55,677 nt of DNA, taken from positions 1 through 55,677 of the forward strand of contig CALIGI010000052.1 of NCBI GenBank assembly GCA_938021205.1. The letters run 5' to 3'. Below are positions 43,486 to 52,605 of the stretch, one piece after another (position 1 is the first letter of the stretch; each line of letters begins with the position of its first letter). The position numbers and the translations under genes are program-made. The notes beneath the pieces are model-generated. The model had not been told where the DNA came from. It searched no databases and saw nothing but the letters and a program-made list of their open reading frames with translations. The DNA is from an uncultured Pseudanabaenaceae cyanobacterium (GTDB taxonomy: Bacteria > Cyanobacteriota > Cyanobacteriia > PCC-9006 > JAAUQQ01).

Positions 43486-45513
43486 ATGCCCGGCCGAACG
43501 GCTCAGCCCTTAGCTGTGCCTATGAAATTTCAATCTAAAGACTCAGAGTCTCACGCCCTGGCTTCTGCTGGCGATTCTCCTGGACTAGAACATGAGACTG
43601 TTTTCCATCGTATGTTGCGGCAACTGTGGCGCTGGCAACTGTGGCTGCGACGGTCTAGTTGGCGGCCTGCCACCTTTGTTTTTGGGCTGGGTGCGATCGC
43701 GCTTGTCACAATGATTTGGATCTATCCAGACCTCTTGAGCCAGCTCACCTGGCAGGGCTGGTTTTCCCTGGCGATGGCCTTCGCTGCTTTTGCCTTGAGC
43801 CTGGCGACGCAACTGCCCACCGAGCTGATTTTTCTTTCAGGGCTAGGGATTCTACTCATTAGCGGGGTGCTGACGACCGAAACGGCCCTAGCAGGATTTA
43901 GTAATACTGGCGTGGTCACGATTGGTGTGCTGTATGTGATTGTCGCGGGTCTTCAGCAGTCGGGGGGCTTGGCCTGGATTTCCCTTCAAGTGCTGGGTCG
44001 CCCCCAAGGGATTCATTCCGCCCTGGTGCGGTTAATGTTTCCGGTCACGTTGATGAGCGCTTTTTTGAATAACATCCCGGTGGTGGCGATGTTCATTCCC
44101 ATTGTGGGGGATTGGGCCTATAAGCTGCGTTTGAGCCCGTCTAAGCTGATGATTCCCCTAAGCTATTCGGCTATTTTTGGAGGAGTACTGACGTTACTGG
44201 GTACAAGTACTAATCTCATTGTCAATGGAATGTTGATTGCTTCCACGGACCATCCGGGCTTAGGGCTGTTTGACATTACGAGGGTGAGCTTGCCCTGTGT
44301 GATGTTGGGGGTGGTGTATTTGCTCTTGGCCCAACGATGGCTGTTGCCCAATCGTAAGCCTGCGATTAGTGAGAATGATGATTCACGCAAATACACTGTG
44401 GAAATGGTGGTTGCGCCTGATAGTCCTCTAATAAACAAGACGATTGAGCAGGCGGGATTGCGCCATTTACCCAATTTATTCTTGGCGGAAATTTCCCGTG
44501 GGGGAATGCTTTTACCCGCAGTGAGTCCCCAGGAAAAGCTACAGCCCAATGATCAACTGATTTTTGTGGGGGTGGTGGATTCGGTGGTGGACTTGCAGCG
44601 CATTCGCGGCTTGCAGCCTGCCACCAACCAGGCTTTTAAGCTCAATGTTCCCCGTACGGAGCGTTGCATGATTGAAGCGGTGGTGTCCAATACTTGCCCT
44701 TTGGTAGGTAAGACTATTCGGGGTGGCTCGTTCCGCAGTCGGTATAGTGCTGTGGTGGTCGCTGTGGCCCGCAATGGTGAGCGGTTGACGGGCAAAATTG
44801 GTGACATCAAGCTACAACCCGGTGACGCTTTGTTGCTTGAGGCCCCGGCGAAGTTTGTAGAGCAGCAGCGACTCTCCAAAGATTTTTATTTGGTGAGCGG
44901 TATTCCCAATTCTGAACCTTTGCGCCATGAGCGGGCTCCTTTGGCGATCGCAATCCTAGCCTTCATGATTTTGGCAGCGACCCTCGGCGGCTTGGGCTTA
45001 CTCAAGGCTGCCTTTGCCGCCGCCATTTTGATGTTGTTAACTGGCTGCTGTGCCACGGATCGGCTGCTGCAAGCAGTGGAATGGCGAGTTTTACTCATTA
45101 CTGCGGCTGCCCTAGGCATTGGTAAATCCTTGGAGGTGAGTGGTGCGGCGGAGGTTCTAGCAAACTTGCTCTTGCAACATTCAGGCTCTAGCCCTCATTT
45201 TGCTCTGGCGGCAGTGTATTTTGCCACGGCTGTGATCACGGAAATGATCACCAACAATGCTGCTGCTGCGTTGATGTTTCCCGTGGGGCTGGCAATCTCG
45301 AAACTCCTGGGTGTGGATGTGCTGCCCTTTGTCATTGCGATTATGCTGGCCGCTTCAGCCAGCTTTGTAACGCCTATTGGCTACCAGACGAACCTCATGG
45401 TCTATGGACCAGGGGGCTATCGGTTTACGGACTTTGCTCGTATTGGCTTGCCCCTCAGCCTCATTTTTGCGCTGGTGACCCTGTGGCTTACGCCGCTGAT
45501 GTTTCCTTTCTAG
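43486..45513 (+). CDS. SLC13-family permease with two TrkA-C domains
   Basis: A 675-aa inner-membrane transporter. The first 50 residues are polar. Membrane segments occupy about 60-290 and 480-675. The two SLC13/DASS pore motifs are both present: LNNIPVVAMFIPIVGDW followed by LGTSTNLIVNGML, and EMITNNAAAALMFPVGLAIS followed by PIGYQTNLMVYGPGGY. Between the halves lie two TrkA-C (RCK_C) domains, about 305-370 (VEMVVAPDSPLINKTIEQAG) and 390-460 (CMIEAVVSNTCPLVGKTIRG). Proteins with this layout in algae and cyanobacteria are sulfate transporters. The APS kinase gene downstream supports sulfate as substrate, but sequence alone does not prove it. ATG 43486 used; ATG 43522 is an alternative. Confidence 0.88.
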   Translation: MPGRTAQPLAVPMKFQSKDSESHALASAGDSPGLEHETVFHRMLRQLWRWQLWLRRSSWRPATFVFGLGAIALVTMIWIYPDLLSQLTWQGWFSLAMAFAAFALSLATQLPTELIFLSGLGILLISGVLTTETALAGFSNTGVVTIGVLYVIVAGLQQSGGLAWISLQVLGRPQGIHSALVRLMFPVTLMSAFLNNIPVVAMFIPIVGDWAYKLRLSPSKLMIPLSYSAIFGGVLTLLGTSTNLIVNGMLIASTDHPGLGLFDITRVSLPCVMLGVVYLLLAQRWLLPNRKPAISENDDSRKYTVEMVVAPDSPLINKTIEQAGLRHLPNLFLAEISRGGMLLPAVSPQEKLQPNDQLIFVGVVDSVVDLQRIRGLQPATNQAFKLNVPRTERCMIEAVVSNTCPLVGKTIRGGSFRSRYSAVVVAVARNGERLTGKIGDIKLQPGDALLLEAPAKFVEQQRLSKDFYLVSGIPNSEPLRHERAPLAIAILAFMILAATLGGLGLLKAAFAAAILMLLTGCCATDRLLQAVEWRVLLITAAALGIGKSLEVSGAAEVLANLLLQHSGSSPHFALAAVYFATAVITEMITNNAAAALMFPVGLAISKLLGVDVLPFVIAIMLAASASFVTPIGYQTNLMVYGPGGYRFTDFARIGLPLSLIFALVTLWLTPLMFPF

Positions 45514-45704
45514 GCAAGTGTTTAGATGCATTATGAAGATTGATTGGATGAGATCTAGCTACGGCCATATCACTTAGGAACGAACATTAAATTAGGCTAT
45601 TAGGCTTTGTTTGTACTGCCCTCTTGTCAGGGCTCCTCAGCAGTATCCGATACAATTAAAACTAGTATTTCCATTGACCTACAGCAGAGGCATTTCGGGA
45701 GAAT

Positions 45705-46247
45705 ATGCAACATCGTGGCGTAACGGTTTGGTTGACGGGGTTGAGCGGTGCTGGCAAAACAACGATTTGCCAGGCCTTAGAGCAAGAGTTGCAGACCCTG
45801 GGCTGCAAGTTGGAAGTCCTGGATGGTGATGTGGTTCGAGAGAACCTTAGTAAGGGCCTGACGTTCAGCCAAGAAGATCGCGATATTAATGTGCGTCGCA
45901 TTGGCTTTGTGGCTCATTTGCTGAGTCGCAATGGTGTGATTGTTTTAGTCTCGGCCATCTCTCCTTATCGGGCTGTCCGGGATGAGGTTCGCCAGCAAAT
46001 TGGCGACTTTTTGGAGGTCCATGTAAGTACGCCCCTGTCGGTCTGCGAGCAGCGAGATGTAAAGGGGCTGTACCAGCGAGCTCGCTCTGGGGAAATTAAG
46101 GGGTTTACAGGAATAGATGATCCCTATGAAGCGCCTCTTGCGCCGGAGGTGACTTGCCCTACCCATGAGGATACAGTTGCGGAATCTGTGCAGAAAATTA
46201 TTCAGGCTTTGGTTGCCGCTGGATATTTGGAATTGGCGATCGCCTAA
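45705..46247 (+). CDS. cysC: Adenylyl-sulfate (APS) kinase
   Basis: Phosphorylates adenylyl sulfate to PAPS, the sulfate donor for reduction or for sulfotransferases; cytoplasmic. The 180-aa length is typical. The P-loop is TGLSGAGKTTI (about 10-20). The APS-binding region has LDGDVVRENLSKGLTFSQED and RRIGFVAHLLSRNG. The conserved Ser motif SAISPYRAVRDEVR (about 85-98) and KGLYQRARSGEIKGFTGIDD complete the family signature. The ATG is preceded by GGGAG about 8 nt upstream. It follows the SLC13 permease by 190 bp on the same strand. Its position inside an exopolysaccharide locus suggests PAPS may also feed polymer sulfation. Confidence 0.95.
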   Translation: MQHRGVTVWLTGLSGAGKTTICQALEQELQTLGCKLEVLDGDVVRENLSKGLTFSQEDRDINVRRIGFVAHLLSRNGVIVLVSAISPYRAVRDEVRQQIGDFLEVHVSTPLSVCEQRDVKGLYQRARSGEIKGFTGIDDPYEAPLAPEVTCPTHEDTVAESVQKIIQALVAAGYLELAIA

Positions 46248-46820
46248 GGTTCAGGGTTGCTTCATCGCCCAGGAGAGGCCTTTCTGAATCCTGATGATGC
46301 TTTGGGCTGGGCTAAGCTTCACAAACGATTTGTTTTGTGAGTGCTATGGCAGGTCATTTTTGGCTAGAAAGGCGGTGACCTCGCTGGCGCTGGGGATGTC
46401 CAATGCTCGAAATGCCGTGGGATTGTGCTGACGAGCCTTGCCCAAAATCTTTCCCTTAAAATCTATTTAGAGAGAAAAACTACTTTAATTTGAAGGAAGC
46501 GTTAAAATCGAGACAATGTGTAGATAATTACTCTGATACGGTTGATAATACGGTCAGTCAGGTTGCCTACTCGGTAATGTTTAGAAAGAGCGTCTACTTT
46601 TCAATGATGTCTTCTGGAAGGCCATAAATTACGAATTCACAGCCATCTCAGTCATTTTGCTCATCCGTGATTCTCCTTTGCGAAGTATCACGGGATACAT
46701 TTTGTCGGCTTGTGTCTCGACTTTCCTGATCCTTGAATGACGTTTCGCTACATATTTAAATCGCTTACTTCTCCGTCTCTTTTGGAGTCGTTGCGATCCT
46801 TGTGGAGGCTCCGCCATCTT
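46248..46820. other. Spacer between cysC and the GT4 gene
   Basis: About 570 bp, A/T-rich in its second half. It contains a minus-strand protein-like fragment (46344-46466). A frame open from ATG 46737 into the GT4 gene is treated as upstream sequence. No consensus promoter was seen. Confidence 0.45.
46344..46466 (-). pseudogene. Possible remnant of a lost gene (C-terminal fragment)
   Basis: On the minus strand, 40 codons run from just after a stop (46467-46469) to a TAG (46344-46346) and read GKARQHNPTAFRALDIPSAS followed by EVTAFLAKNDLP. The composition, helix pattern and G/C-rich third positions look like real protein, unlike the A/T-rich surroundings. There is no proper start. It looks like the 3' end of a gene whose rest is gone; the family is not recognised. 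Confidence 0.3.
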
Positions 46821-47906
46821 ATGAAAGTTGCTCTTGTTCATGACTTCCTGACTCAGCCAGGTGGCGCAGAACGTGTTTTCGAATTGCTTGCTAAACGGTA
46901 TCCCAATGCCGATATCTATACTTCTATCTATAATCCTGAGACGAGTGTTGACTTTGGCGATCGCCCTGTCCACACGACTTGGTTGCAAAAACTGCCCGGT
47001 GCCCATAAATATTTCCGTTTCTTAGCACCGCTCTATTTTTCTGCATTCCGTTCTTTAGATTTGCGTGAGTATGACTTGATCATTAGTCATACGACTAGTT
47101 TTGCGAAGGCAGTCCGTAAGCGACCTGACGCAAAGCATGTTTGTTTTTGTCACAATGTGACTCGATTCCTATGGGACACCAAGACGTATTTGCGTGAATT
47201 TGGACCTTTTCGCAGATTGACACCAATCTTAGATAAAGCGTTTACCCCGATGCGTAAAGTTGACTTCTTGTATGCTCAAGAGCCCGATTTGTACATTGCA
47301 AATTCCCAAAATGTGGCTGATCGAATTGAGAATATCTATGACAAGCCTGCCTTTGTGATTAATTGCCCGGTAGATGGGGGACAATTCACGTTCTCTGGCC
47401 AAAAAACGGGCTTTTACTTAGCGTCTGCTCGCTTGATTAGCTATAAGCGCATGGATGTCATCGTTGAAGCATTCAATTGGCTCGGTTGGCCTCTGATCAT
47501 TACAGGAGATGGCCCGGAACGGGAGCGTCTGGAAAAGCGTGCCATGGGTAATATTTCCTTTCTCGGTCATGTGAGTGATTCCAAGCGTAAGGAGCTTATG
47601 TCCACTGCAAATGCTGTGATTGTTGCAGCCTTAGAGGATTATGGCTTGGTTCCCATTGAAGCCAATGCCAGTGGTACACCCGTGATTGCCTATGGTGCTG
47701 GAGGGGTCTTGGAAACTCAGCAACAAGGGAAGACAGGACTGTTTTTCAATCGCCAAAGTCCGGAAGCCCTCGTCGCTGCATTGCAGAAAGCCAGGGGAGT
47801 GGATTGGGACTATGACGATATTCGTAGCTATGCGATGGAGAAGTTTTCTACGGAAGTCTTTTTTGAGAATGTCGACACTGTGATGGAGCGCTGCTTAGCT
47901 GCCTAG
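46821..47906 (+). CDS. Glycosyltransferase family 4 protein
   Basis: A 361-aa GT-B fold enzyme, likely adding a sugar from a nucleotide donor to a lipid-linked repeat unit on the cytoplasmic face. The start matches the common form KVALVHDFLTQPGGAERVFE. The N-terminal acceptor domain has DLIISHTTSFAKAVRKR and HVCFCHNVTRFLWD. The C-terminal donor domain has FYLASARLISYKRMDVIVEA, ITGDGPERERLEKRA and NISFLGHVSD. It then shows the GT4 EX7E region AALEDYGLVPIEANASGTPV. The ATG at 46821 is preferred because the family normally begins here; an ATG at 46737 would add 28 basic residues. Confidence 0.92.
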   Translation: MKVALVHDFLTQPGGAERVFELLAKRYPNADIYTSIYNPETSVDFGDRPVHTTWLQKLPGAHKYFRFLAPLYFSAFRSLDLREYDLIISHTTSFAKAVRKRPDAKHVCFCHNVTRFLWDTKTYLREFGPFRRLTPILDKAFTPMRKVDFLYAQEPDLYIANSQNVADRIENIYDKPAFVINCPVDGGQFTFSGQKTGFYLASARLISYKRMDVIVEAFNWLGWPLIITGDGPERERLEKRAMGNISFLGHVSDSKRKELMSTANAVIVAALEDYGLVPIEANASGTPVIAYGAGGVLETQQQGKTGLFFNRQSPEALVAALQKARGVDWDYDDIRSYAMEKFSTEVFFENVDTVMERCLAA

Positions 47907-48087
47907 ACATGGCTGTGAGGTCTATGAGAATTCACATAGATCTGGCCTTCGATGCTACGGGAGAGTTGAGACTTTGCTCTAGACTCTCCGGATTGTTACT
48001 TATTTCGGTTGGAATTGGCTGTATAAAGCGATTTCATTTATCTAATTTGTATTTGAATTTCTAGCTCGATGAGACTTCAGGATTCTT

Positions 48088-50307
48088 ATGATTGCATCTA
48101 AGGCAAGCCCTTATCCGGTCGCATCGTCCTTGTCTGATGGCGGTGATTTAGGCTATGGTCAGCTCTTTTCGGTGTTGCTGCGTCGCAAGCTTTGGGTGTT
48201 GGCTCCTCTGGTGATTTCGCTGGGCTTGGCTGCTATCTATACTTCTCGCCAGGACCCCACCTATGCGAGTTCGATGCAGCTATTGGTAGAGTCGAATTAC
48301 CAGAGTAAGAAGCTGAGCGATGGTGGGGATTTTGTTGATCCCAATGTCGCTGTTGATAATGCAACTCAGCTCAGCTTGATGCGTAGTTCGGAGCTGATGC
48401 GCCGGGCCATGGCCTCTCTCCAGGATCAGTATCCGGAATTGGACCCGGATGATCCAGGTGCCGTGAATCAGTTTCGTCGTGAAGTACAGCTTATCCAGGT
48501 GGCGGATGGCAAAAAGAATATCGCGACGAAGATTTACCAAGTTGTCTATACCAGTAATGACCCTAGGAAGAGTGAGGTGGTATTGAAAGCTCTGAAGCAG
48601 GTGTATTTGGATTACAACCTGGAGCAGCAGCAGTTGCGTTTGACGCGAGGTTTATCTTTTATCAATGAACAGTTGCCGGAGGTTAAGGCTCAAGTTGAGG
48701 CATCGGAGTCGGCATTGCAGCAGTTTCGTCAGGGCCAAGGGGTGATTGATCCTGAGCAGCAGGCTCAAGCCCAGATGCAGATGCTGAATACTTTGGATCA
48801 AGAGTTGCGGGCCAATGTTGTTCAGCTCAATGAGTTTCAGCGCCGCTATGGAAGTTTGACTCAGCAGGTGGGAATGCCGCCTGAGCAGGCTCGGTTAGCC
48901 TCTCGTTTGAGTCAATCTTCGCGTTATCAGTCGTTGCTTAATCAGGTACAGCAAACTGAGCTGGCTTTGATTGAGCAGCGGTTGCTTTACCAAGATATAA
49001 CTCCCCAGGTGGATCTATTGCAGAAGCAGCGACAGCAGCAGTTGCAGCTGTTAGCGGCGGAGTTGAGTCGTGCGTTAAATGTGAATTATCAAGGTGCTAA
49101 TGCCGAGGCTTTGCTCTATCAGGGACAGTTGGGTGCATCGGAAATTGATTTAATTAATCAATTGGTCACTGCTCGACTTAATTTGGATACTGCTCGGGCT
49201 AGGCAAGAGACGTTGCAGCAGACTCGCCGTGTTGTAGAAGCAGAGCTGGCTCGTTTTCCAACGTTACTGGCTGAGTATGGACGGCTGTTACCTGAGATTC
49301 AGAGTAGCCGTGAAACGTTGCAGCTATTGCTGAAATCTCAGCAAGAGTTGGGCTTGGAGATTGCTCGAGGTGGTTTTGATTGGCAGGTAGTGGAAGAGCC
49401 TTTGCTAGGTTTTGCAGGCCCAGTAGATTGGCAGAAAAATTTGCTGTTGGGGGGAGTGGCTGGCTTGATGGTGGGCGGCATGGCTGCTTTTGCTCGGGAG
49501 GCTTTGGATGATATGGTGCATACTTCAGAAGAGTTGCAGAAGCAAGTGCCGGTCCCCCTGGTGGGGATGCTGCCTGCATTGCATATTTCTGGTAGTGAGT
49601 TTGGACGCAAGTCTCGGGAGGCTTTTGGGGGGCAGGAGGCTTTGGCTCCTGCCATGAAGTCTTTGTTGCGTTGGCCTGAATTCCGTGAGGCGATGGATTT
49701 GGTCTATCAGAATATCCAGTTGCTTAATTCGAGTTCTGCCTTTAAGTCGGTGGTGGTGACTTCTGCTTTGGCGGGAGAGGGAAAGTCAACAGTTTCGCTG
49801 GGGTTGGCGTTTAGTGCAGCGCGGCTTCATGGTCGGGTGTTGTTGATTGATGCGGATTTGCGGCGGCCCAGTTTGCATAAGCTGATGGATTTGCCGAATG
49901 ATGAAGGCCTTTCCACTTATTTGATGGAGCCGGGTCGGTTGCCTGAGCATTTGATGCCTGCGGGAGTTGATGATGGTCGTACTGGGGTTTCTGTTTTGAC
50001 TGCGGGGCCGCTTCATGATGACCCTGCAAAGTTATTGAGTGCGCCTCGGTTAGGGCAGTTAATTGCTCATTTCCAGGCTAGTTATGATTTGGTGGTGGTG
50101 GATGCTCCACCTTCTCTGGGGATGGTGGATTCGATGTTGTTGTCTGCCCATTGTGATGGCACGTTGCTGGTGGGGCGGATGGATCGTTTGACGAAGACGG
50201 AGCTAAGTCAGACGTTGGAGAATTTGAAGCATCTCAATGTGATTGGGGTGGTTGCAAATGCTGTCTCGCAGGTTCGAAAGCCTTATGCCTATGTAGGGTC
50301 GGGCTAA
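48088..50307 (+). CDS. Wzc-type polysaccharide co-polymerase / tyrosine autokinase
   Basis: Controls polymer length and export in Wzx/Wzy systems. The 739-aa inner-membrane protein has a Wzz domain with two membrane helices (about 30-50, LWVLAPLVISLGLAAIYTS; and 452-472, LLLGGVAGLMVGGMAAFA). They enclose a long periplasmic, Gln-rich coiled coil (about 180-440). The cytoplasmic BY-kinase domain (about 520-735) has Walker A SALAGEGKST (about 557), Walker A' VLLIDADLRRPS (about 583) and Walker B LVVVDAPPSLGMVDS (about 668). The C-terminal Tyr cluster is minimal (KPYAYVGSG, two Tyr), against five to seven in many homologues. ATG start. Confidence 0.94.
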   Translation: MIASKASPYPVASSLSDGGDLGYGQLFSVLLRRKLWVLAPLVISLGLAAIYTSRQDPTYASSMQLLVESNYQSKKLSDGGDFVDPNVAVDNATQLSLMRSSELMRRAMASLQDQYPELDPDDPGAVNQFRREVQLIQVADGKKNIATKIYQVVYTSNDPRKSEVVLKALKQVYLDYNLEQQQLRLTRGLSFINEQLPEVKAQVEASESALQQFRQGQGVIDPEQQAQAQMQMLNTLDQELRANVVQLNEFQRRYGSLTQQVGMPPEQARLASRLSQSSRYQSLLNQVQQTELALIEQRLLYQDITPQVDLLQKQRQQQLQLLAAELSRALNVNYQGANAEALLYQGQLGASEIDLINQLVTARLNLDTARARQETLQQTRRVVEAELARFPTLLAEYGRLLPEIQSSRETLQLLLKSQQELGLEIARGGFDWQVVEEPLLGFAGPVDWQKNLLLGGVAGLMVGGMAAFAREALDDMVHTSEELQKQVPVPLVGMLPALHISGSEFGRKSREAFGGQEALAPAMKSLLRWPEFREAMDLVYQNIQLLNSSSAFKSVVVTSALAGEGKSTVSLGLAFSAARLHGRVLLIDADLRRPSLHKLMDLPNDEGLSTYLMEPGRLPEHLMPAGVDDGRTGVSVLTAGPLHDDPAKLLSAPRLGQLIAHFQASYDLVVVDAPPSLGMVDSMLLSAHCDGTLLVGRMDRLTKTELSQTLENLKHLNVIGVVANAVSQVRKPYAYVGSG

Positions 50308-50406
50308 GAATTTGCTAGAGGTTTGCTGATTATTATGTGCTGTTGTGTGATTTTCCCTGTTGCTTTGCCTGGATTTTTTTGATGATGATATCGAGTTAGA
50401 TTCCGC

Positions 50407-51117
50407 ATGATGAGGGATATTAAGCCAGTGATTGCAGGTACAACGGGTTCGATGACAAGTCATCATGGGGGGGCGAGCAGTGTTCAAAAAATGGGCCTAC
50501 AGGTGGTTCGTTATCGGGCTGTGTGGCGATCTCGTCACTTAATCATTTTCCCGATTGATTGCCATCCGTTTCGACAGTCGGTGTCGGCGGTGATGGAGGG
50601 CGATCGCGATCGACTATTGGCTTGTCTGGAGCATTCAACTGTGACACGGCTATTGCTGTCGCCGGAGTTGCCTTTAGAAGAATTGTACTTTTGGGCTGAA
50701 TTAGGTCGGCTTGCTGGAGTACCTATTTATTTGCGTCGTTTGCAGGCTTCCTATGTGAGACCAAAACTCTTGCTCAGAAGAGCAATAAATCTGTTTGGGG
50801 CAACATCAATTTTGATGTTGCTGAGTCCTCTTCTGTTGCTGATCACTTTGCTCTTGCTGTCTTCATCTGGCCAGGTATTTTCCCGAGAATGGTCTGTGGG
50901 CGAGCGAGGGAATTTGTTTCGATCAATGCGCTTTGCATTGGATGGAGAAGGTGTTCCTGTTGTCTTGGCGAAGCTTGGGGAGACTCGACTCGTAGATCTA
51001 CCTCTTTTCATCAATGTTTTGCGAGGGGAACATATGCCAAACTCTACAGTATCTTTTTTGCTGAGTGAGCGCGCGATCGCTGCCCAGGATTTATACTCTG
51101 TTGTGAGATTTTCTTAG
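50407..51117 (+). CDS. HepC-like sugar transferase, minimal form
   Basis: A 236-aa membrane protein related to bacterial phosphoglycosyl transferases (Pfam Bac_transf), which start repeat units by moving a sugar-phosphate to undecaprenyl phosphate. It has the arrangement I associate with cyanobacterial HepC: a soluble N-terminal part (about 30-115, YRAVWRSRHLIIFPID, then WAELGRLAGVPIYLRRL). One membrane hairpin follows (about 124-152, LFGATSILMLLSPLLLLITL), then the short catalytic region SREWSVGERGNLFRSMRFAL. The normal DE catalytic dyad after FRSM is not clearly kept (FRSMRFALDGEG), and the usual PRP motif after NVLRGE is absent (NVLRGEHMPNSTVS). Activity is therefore uncertain. ATG 50407, 100 nt after the Wzc-type gene. 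Confidence 0.75.
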   Translation: MMRDIKPVIAGTTGSMTSHHGGASSVQKMGLQVVRYRAVWRSRHLIIFPIDCHPFRQSVSAVMEGDRDRLLACLEHSTVTRLLLSPELPLEELYFWAELGRLAGVPIYLRRLQASYVRPKLLLRRAINLFGATSILMLLSPLLLLITLLLLSSSGQVFSREWSVGERGNLFRSMRFALDGEGVPVVLAKLGETRLVDLPLFINVLRGEHMPNSTVSFLLSERAIAAQDLYSVVRFS

Positions 51118-51203
51118 TAGGCTGTGCTAGTTTAATTGCCTCTTTGAGTCAGGTTATATTTCTGTGTTTCCTGTTATAAATTTTAGAATTATGTTGCTTC
51201 TCT

Positions 51204-52541
51204 ATGTCAGGTTCTATGTTGAAAGCTCAGGCAAAAGTCAAATGGATATTAGAAGGGAAAGATAGCACTTCTGCGACAATTCAGACGTTTCTTGCTCGAT
51301 TTCTGATTTTAGCGCTCAATATTTTGTGCGGCATGTTGACCGCTCGATTTTTGGGTGCTTCTGGTCGAGGTGAACAGGCTGCCATGCTGCTATGGTCTCA
51401 GCTGTTGGCGGGGTCGCTGACCTTTGGCTTACCCTGGGCACTTGTGTTTTATGTAAAGCAGTCACCAGAGAAGCGGAGTGAGTATTTTGCTGCGGCACTG
51501 CTGATGAGTGCGGTGAGTGGCTGTTTGGCAATCTGTGCTGGGATTGTGATTATTCCGATAGCACTGAAATCCTATGATTTTCAGACGATTCGCACTGCTC
51601 AGTGGCTGATGTTGGCAGCTTTACCGGGGCTAGTTTCTTTGACGCTGAATGCTGCTTTTGATGCAGAGGAGCGGTTTTCCTTTTCAAATCGATCACGCTA
51701 TTTTTTGCCTGCGGTAACGTTCTTCTTCTTGGTTTGTTTTTCCGTTTCACAGTCATTGACACCTGTGACAGCAGCGCTCTCTTATATCTTGCCATCGTTG
51801 CCCATTAGTTTATGGATGCTTCGGCGGTTATGGCAAGATTATCAGCCTCGCTGGACGTTGTCTTTGTTTTACTATCAAAGCCTCTTGAGTTATGGCTTGC
51901 GAGCCTATGGTGCAGATTTGTTGACCACGCTTTCTGGGCAGTTGAGTCAAGTTGTGATTGTGAGTCTTTTGGCCCCGAGTGCTATGGGGCTTTATACCAT
52001 TGCTTTTAGTTTCTCGCGGATGCTGAATGTTGTGCAGGCCTCCATGGCAACGGTGCTGTTTCCCAAAACTTCTGCCTGTGGATTGTCGGAGAACCTGGCT
52101 CGAACGGCCCAAGCGGTTCGGATTAGCCTTTTGTTGATGTTGCCGATTTCTATGGTTTTAGGACTCTGTGGCGGCTGGATTTTGGGCTTTGTTTATGGTG
52201 ATGAATTTCGTCAGGCTGCATCCGTTTTTCGGGTTTTGCTAGGAGAGGTTATTTTGATGGGGGTGGCACTCTTGTTCTCCCAGGCTTATATGTCTGCGGG
52301 ACGTCCGGGATTCGTGACAGTCACGCAGGTTATTGGTATGACGGTGGGGATTCCGTTGACTATAGGTTTGGCGGGTCGTTATGGGTTAATGGGGGCTGCT
52401 GTGGCGACGTTGATCTCGACTACGATACGGCTCGCGTGGTTGTGGTTGAGTTTTCCGCGCTGCTTGAAGGTAAAGTTTCCGAGCCTATGGTTTCGGCGAT
52501 CTGATTTTGTATTGTTAAAGAAGATTGTGGCCCGTACTTAG
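51204..52541 (+). CDS. Wzx-type oligosaccharide flippase
   Basis: Moves lipid-linked oligosaccharide units across the inner membrane. The 445-aa protein has about twelve membrane segments from residue 25 to 435 and fits the polysaccharide transport (PST) branch of the MOP superfamily. Typical early text is FLARFLILALNILCGMLTAR then FLGASGRGEQA, with a conserved RFLG motif. The middle contains LSQVVIVSLLAPSAMGLYTI and AFSFSRMLNVVQASMATVLF, which match repeated flippase motifs. The C-terminus is basic. ATG start; 87 bp after the previous gene. It works with the Wzc- and Wzy-like proteins of this locus. Confidence 0.9.
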   Translation: MSGSMLKAQAKVKWILEGKDSTSATIQTFLARFLILALNILCGMLTARFLGASGRGEQAAMLLWSQLLAGSLTFGLPWALVFYVKQSPEKRSEYFAAALLMSAVSGCLAICAGIVIIPIALKSYDFQTIRTAQWLMLAALPGLVSLTLNAAFDAEERFSFSNRSRYFLPAVTFFFLVCFSVSQSLTPVTAALSYILPSLPISLWMLRRLWQDYQPRWTLSLFYYQSLLSYGLRAYGADLLTTLSGQLSQVVIVSLLAPSAMGLYTIAFSFSRMLNVVQASMATVLFPKTSACGLSENLARTAQAVRISLLLMLPISMVLGLCGGWILGFVYGDEFRQAASVFRVLLGEVILMGVALLFSQAYMSAGRPGFVTVTQVIGMTVGIPLTIGLAGRYGLMGAAVATLISTTIRLAWLWLSFPRCLKVKFPSLWFRRSDFVLLKKIVART

Positions 52542-52605
52542 TACCCCATGTTGTCGCTATACATTTTTGATTTAGGCAAATTTTAGAGTTTTAGGATGCT
52601 AGAAA

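Noticed and set aside
46737..46820. Upstream ATG for the GT4 gene adding 28 basic residues
   Set aside because: Family members normally start at the MKVALVHDF position; the extra residues lack a signal or domain, though use of this start cannot be excluded.
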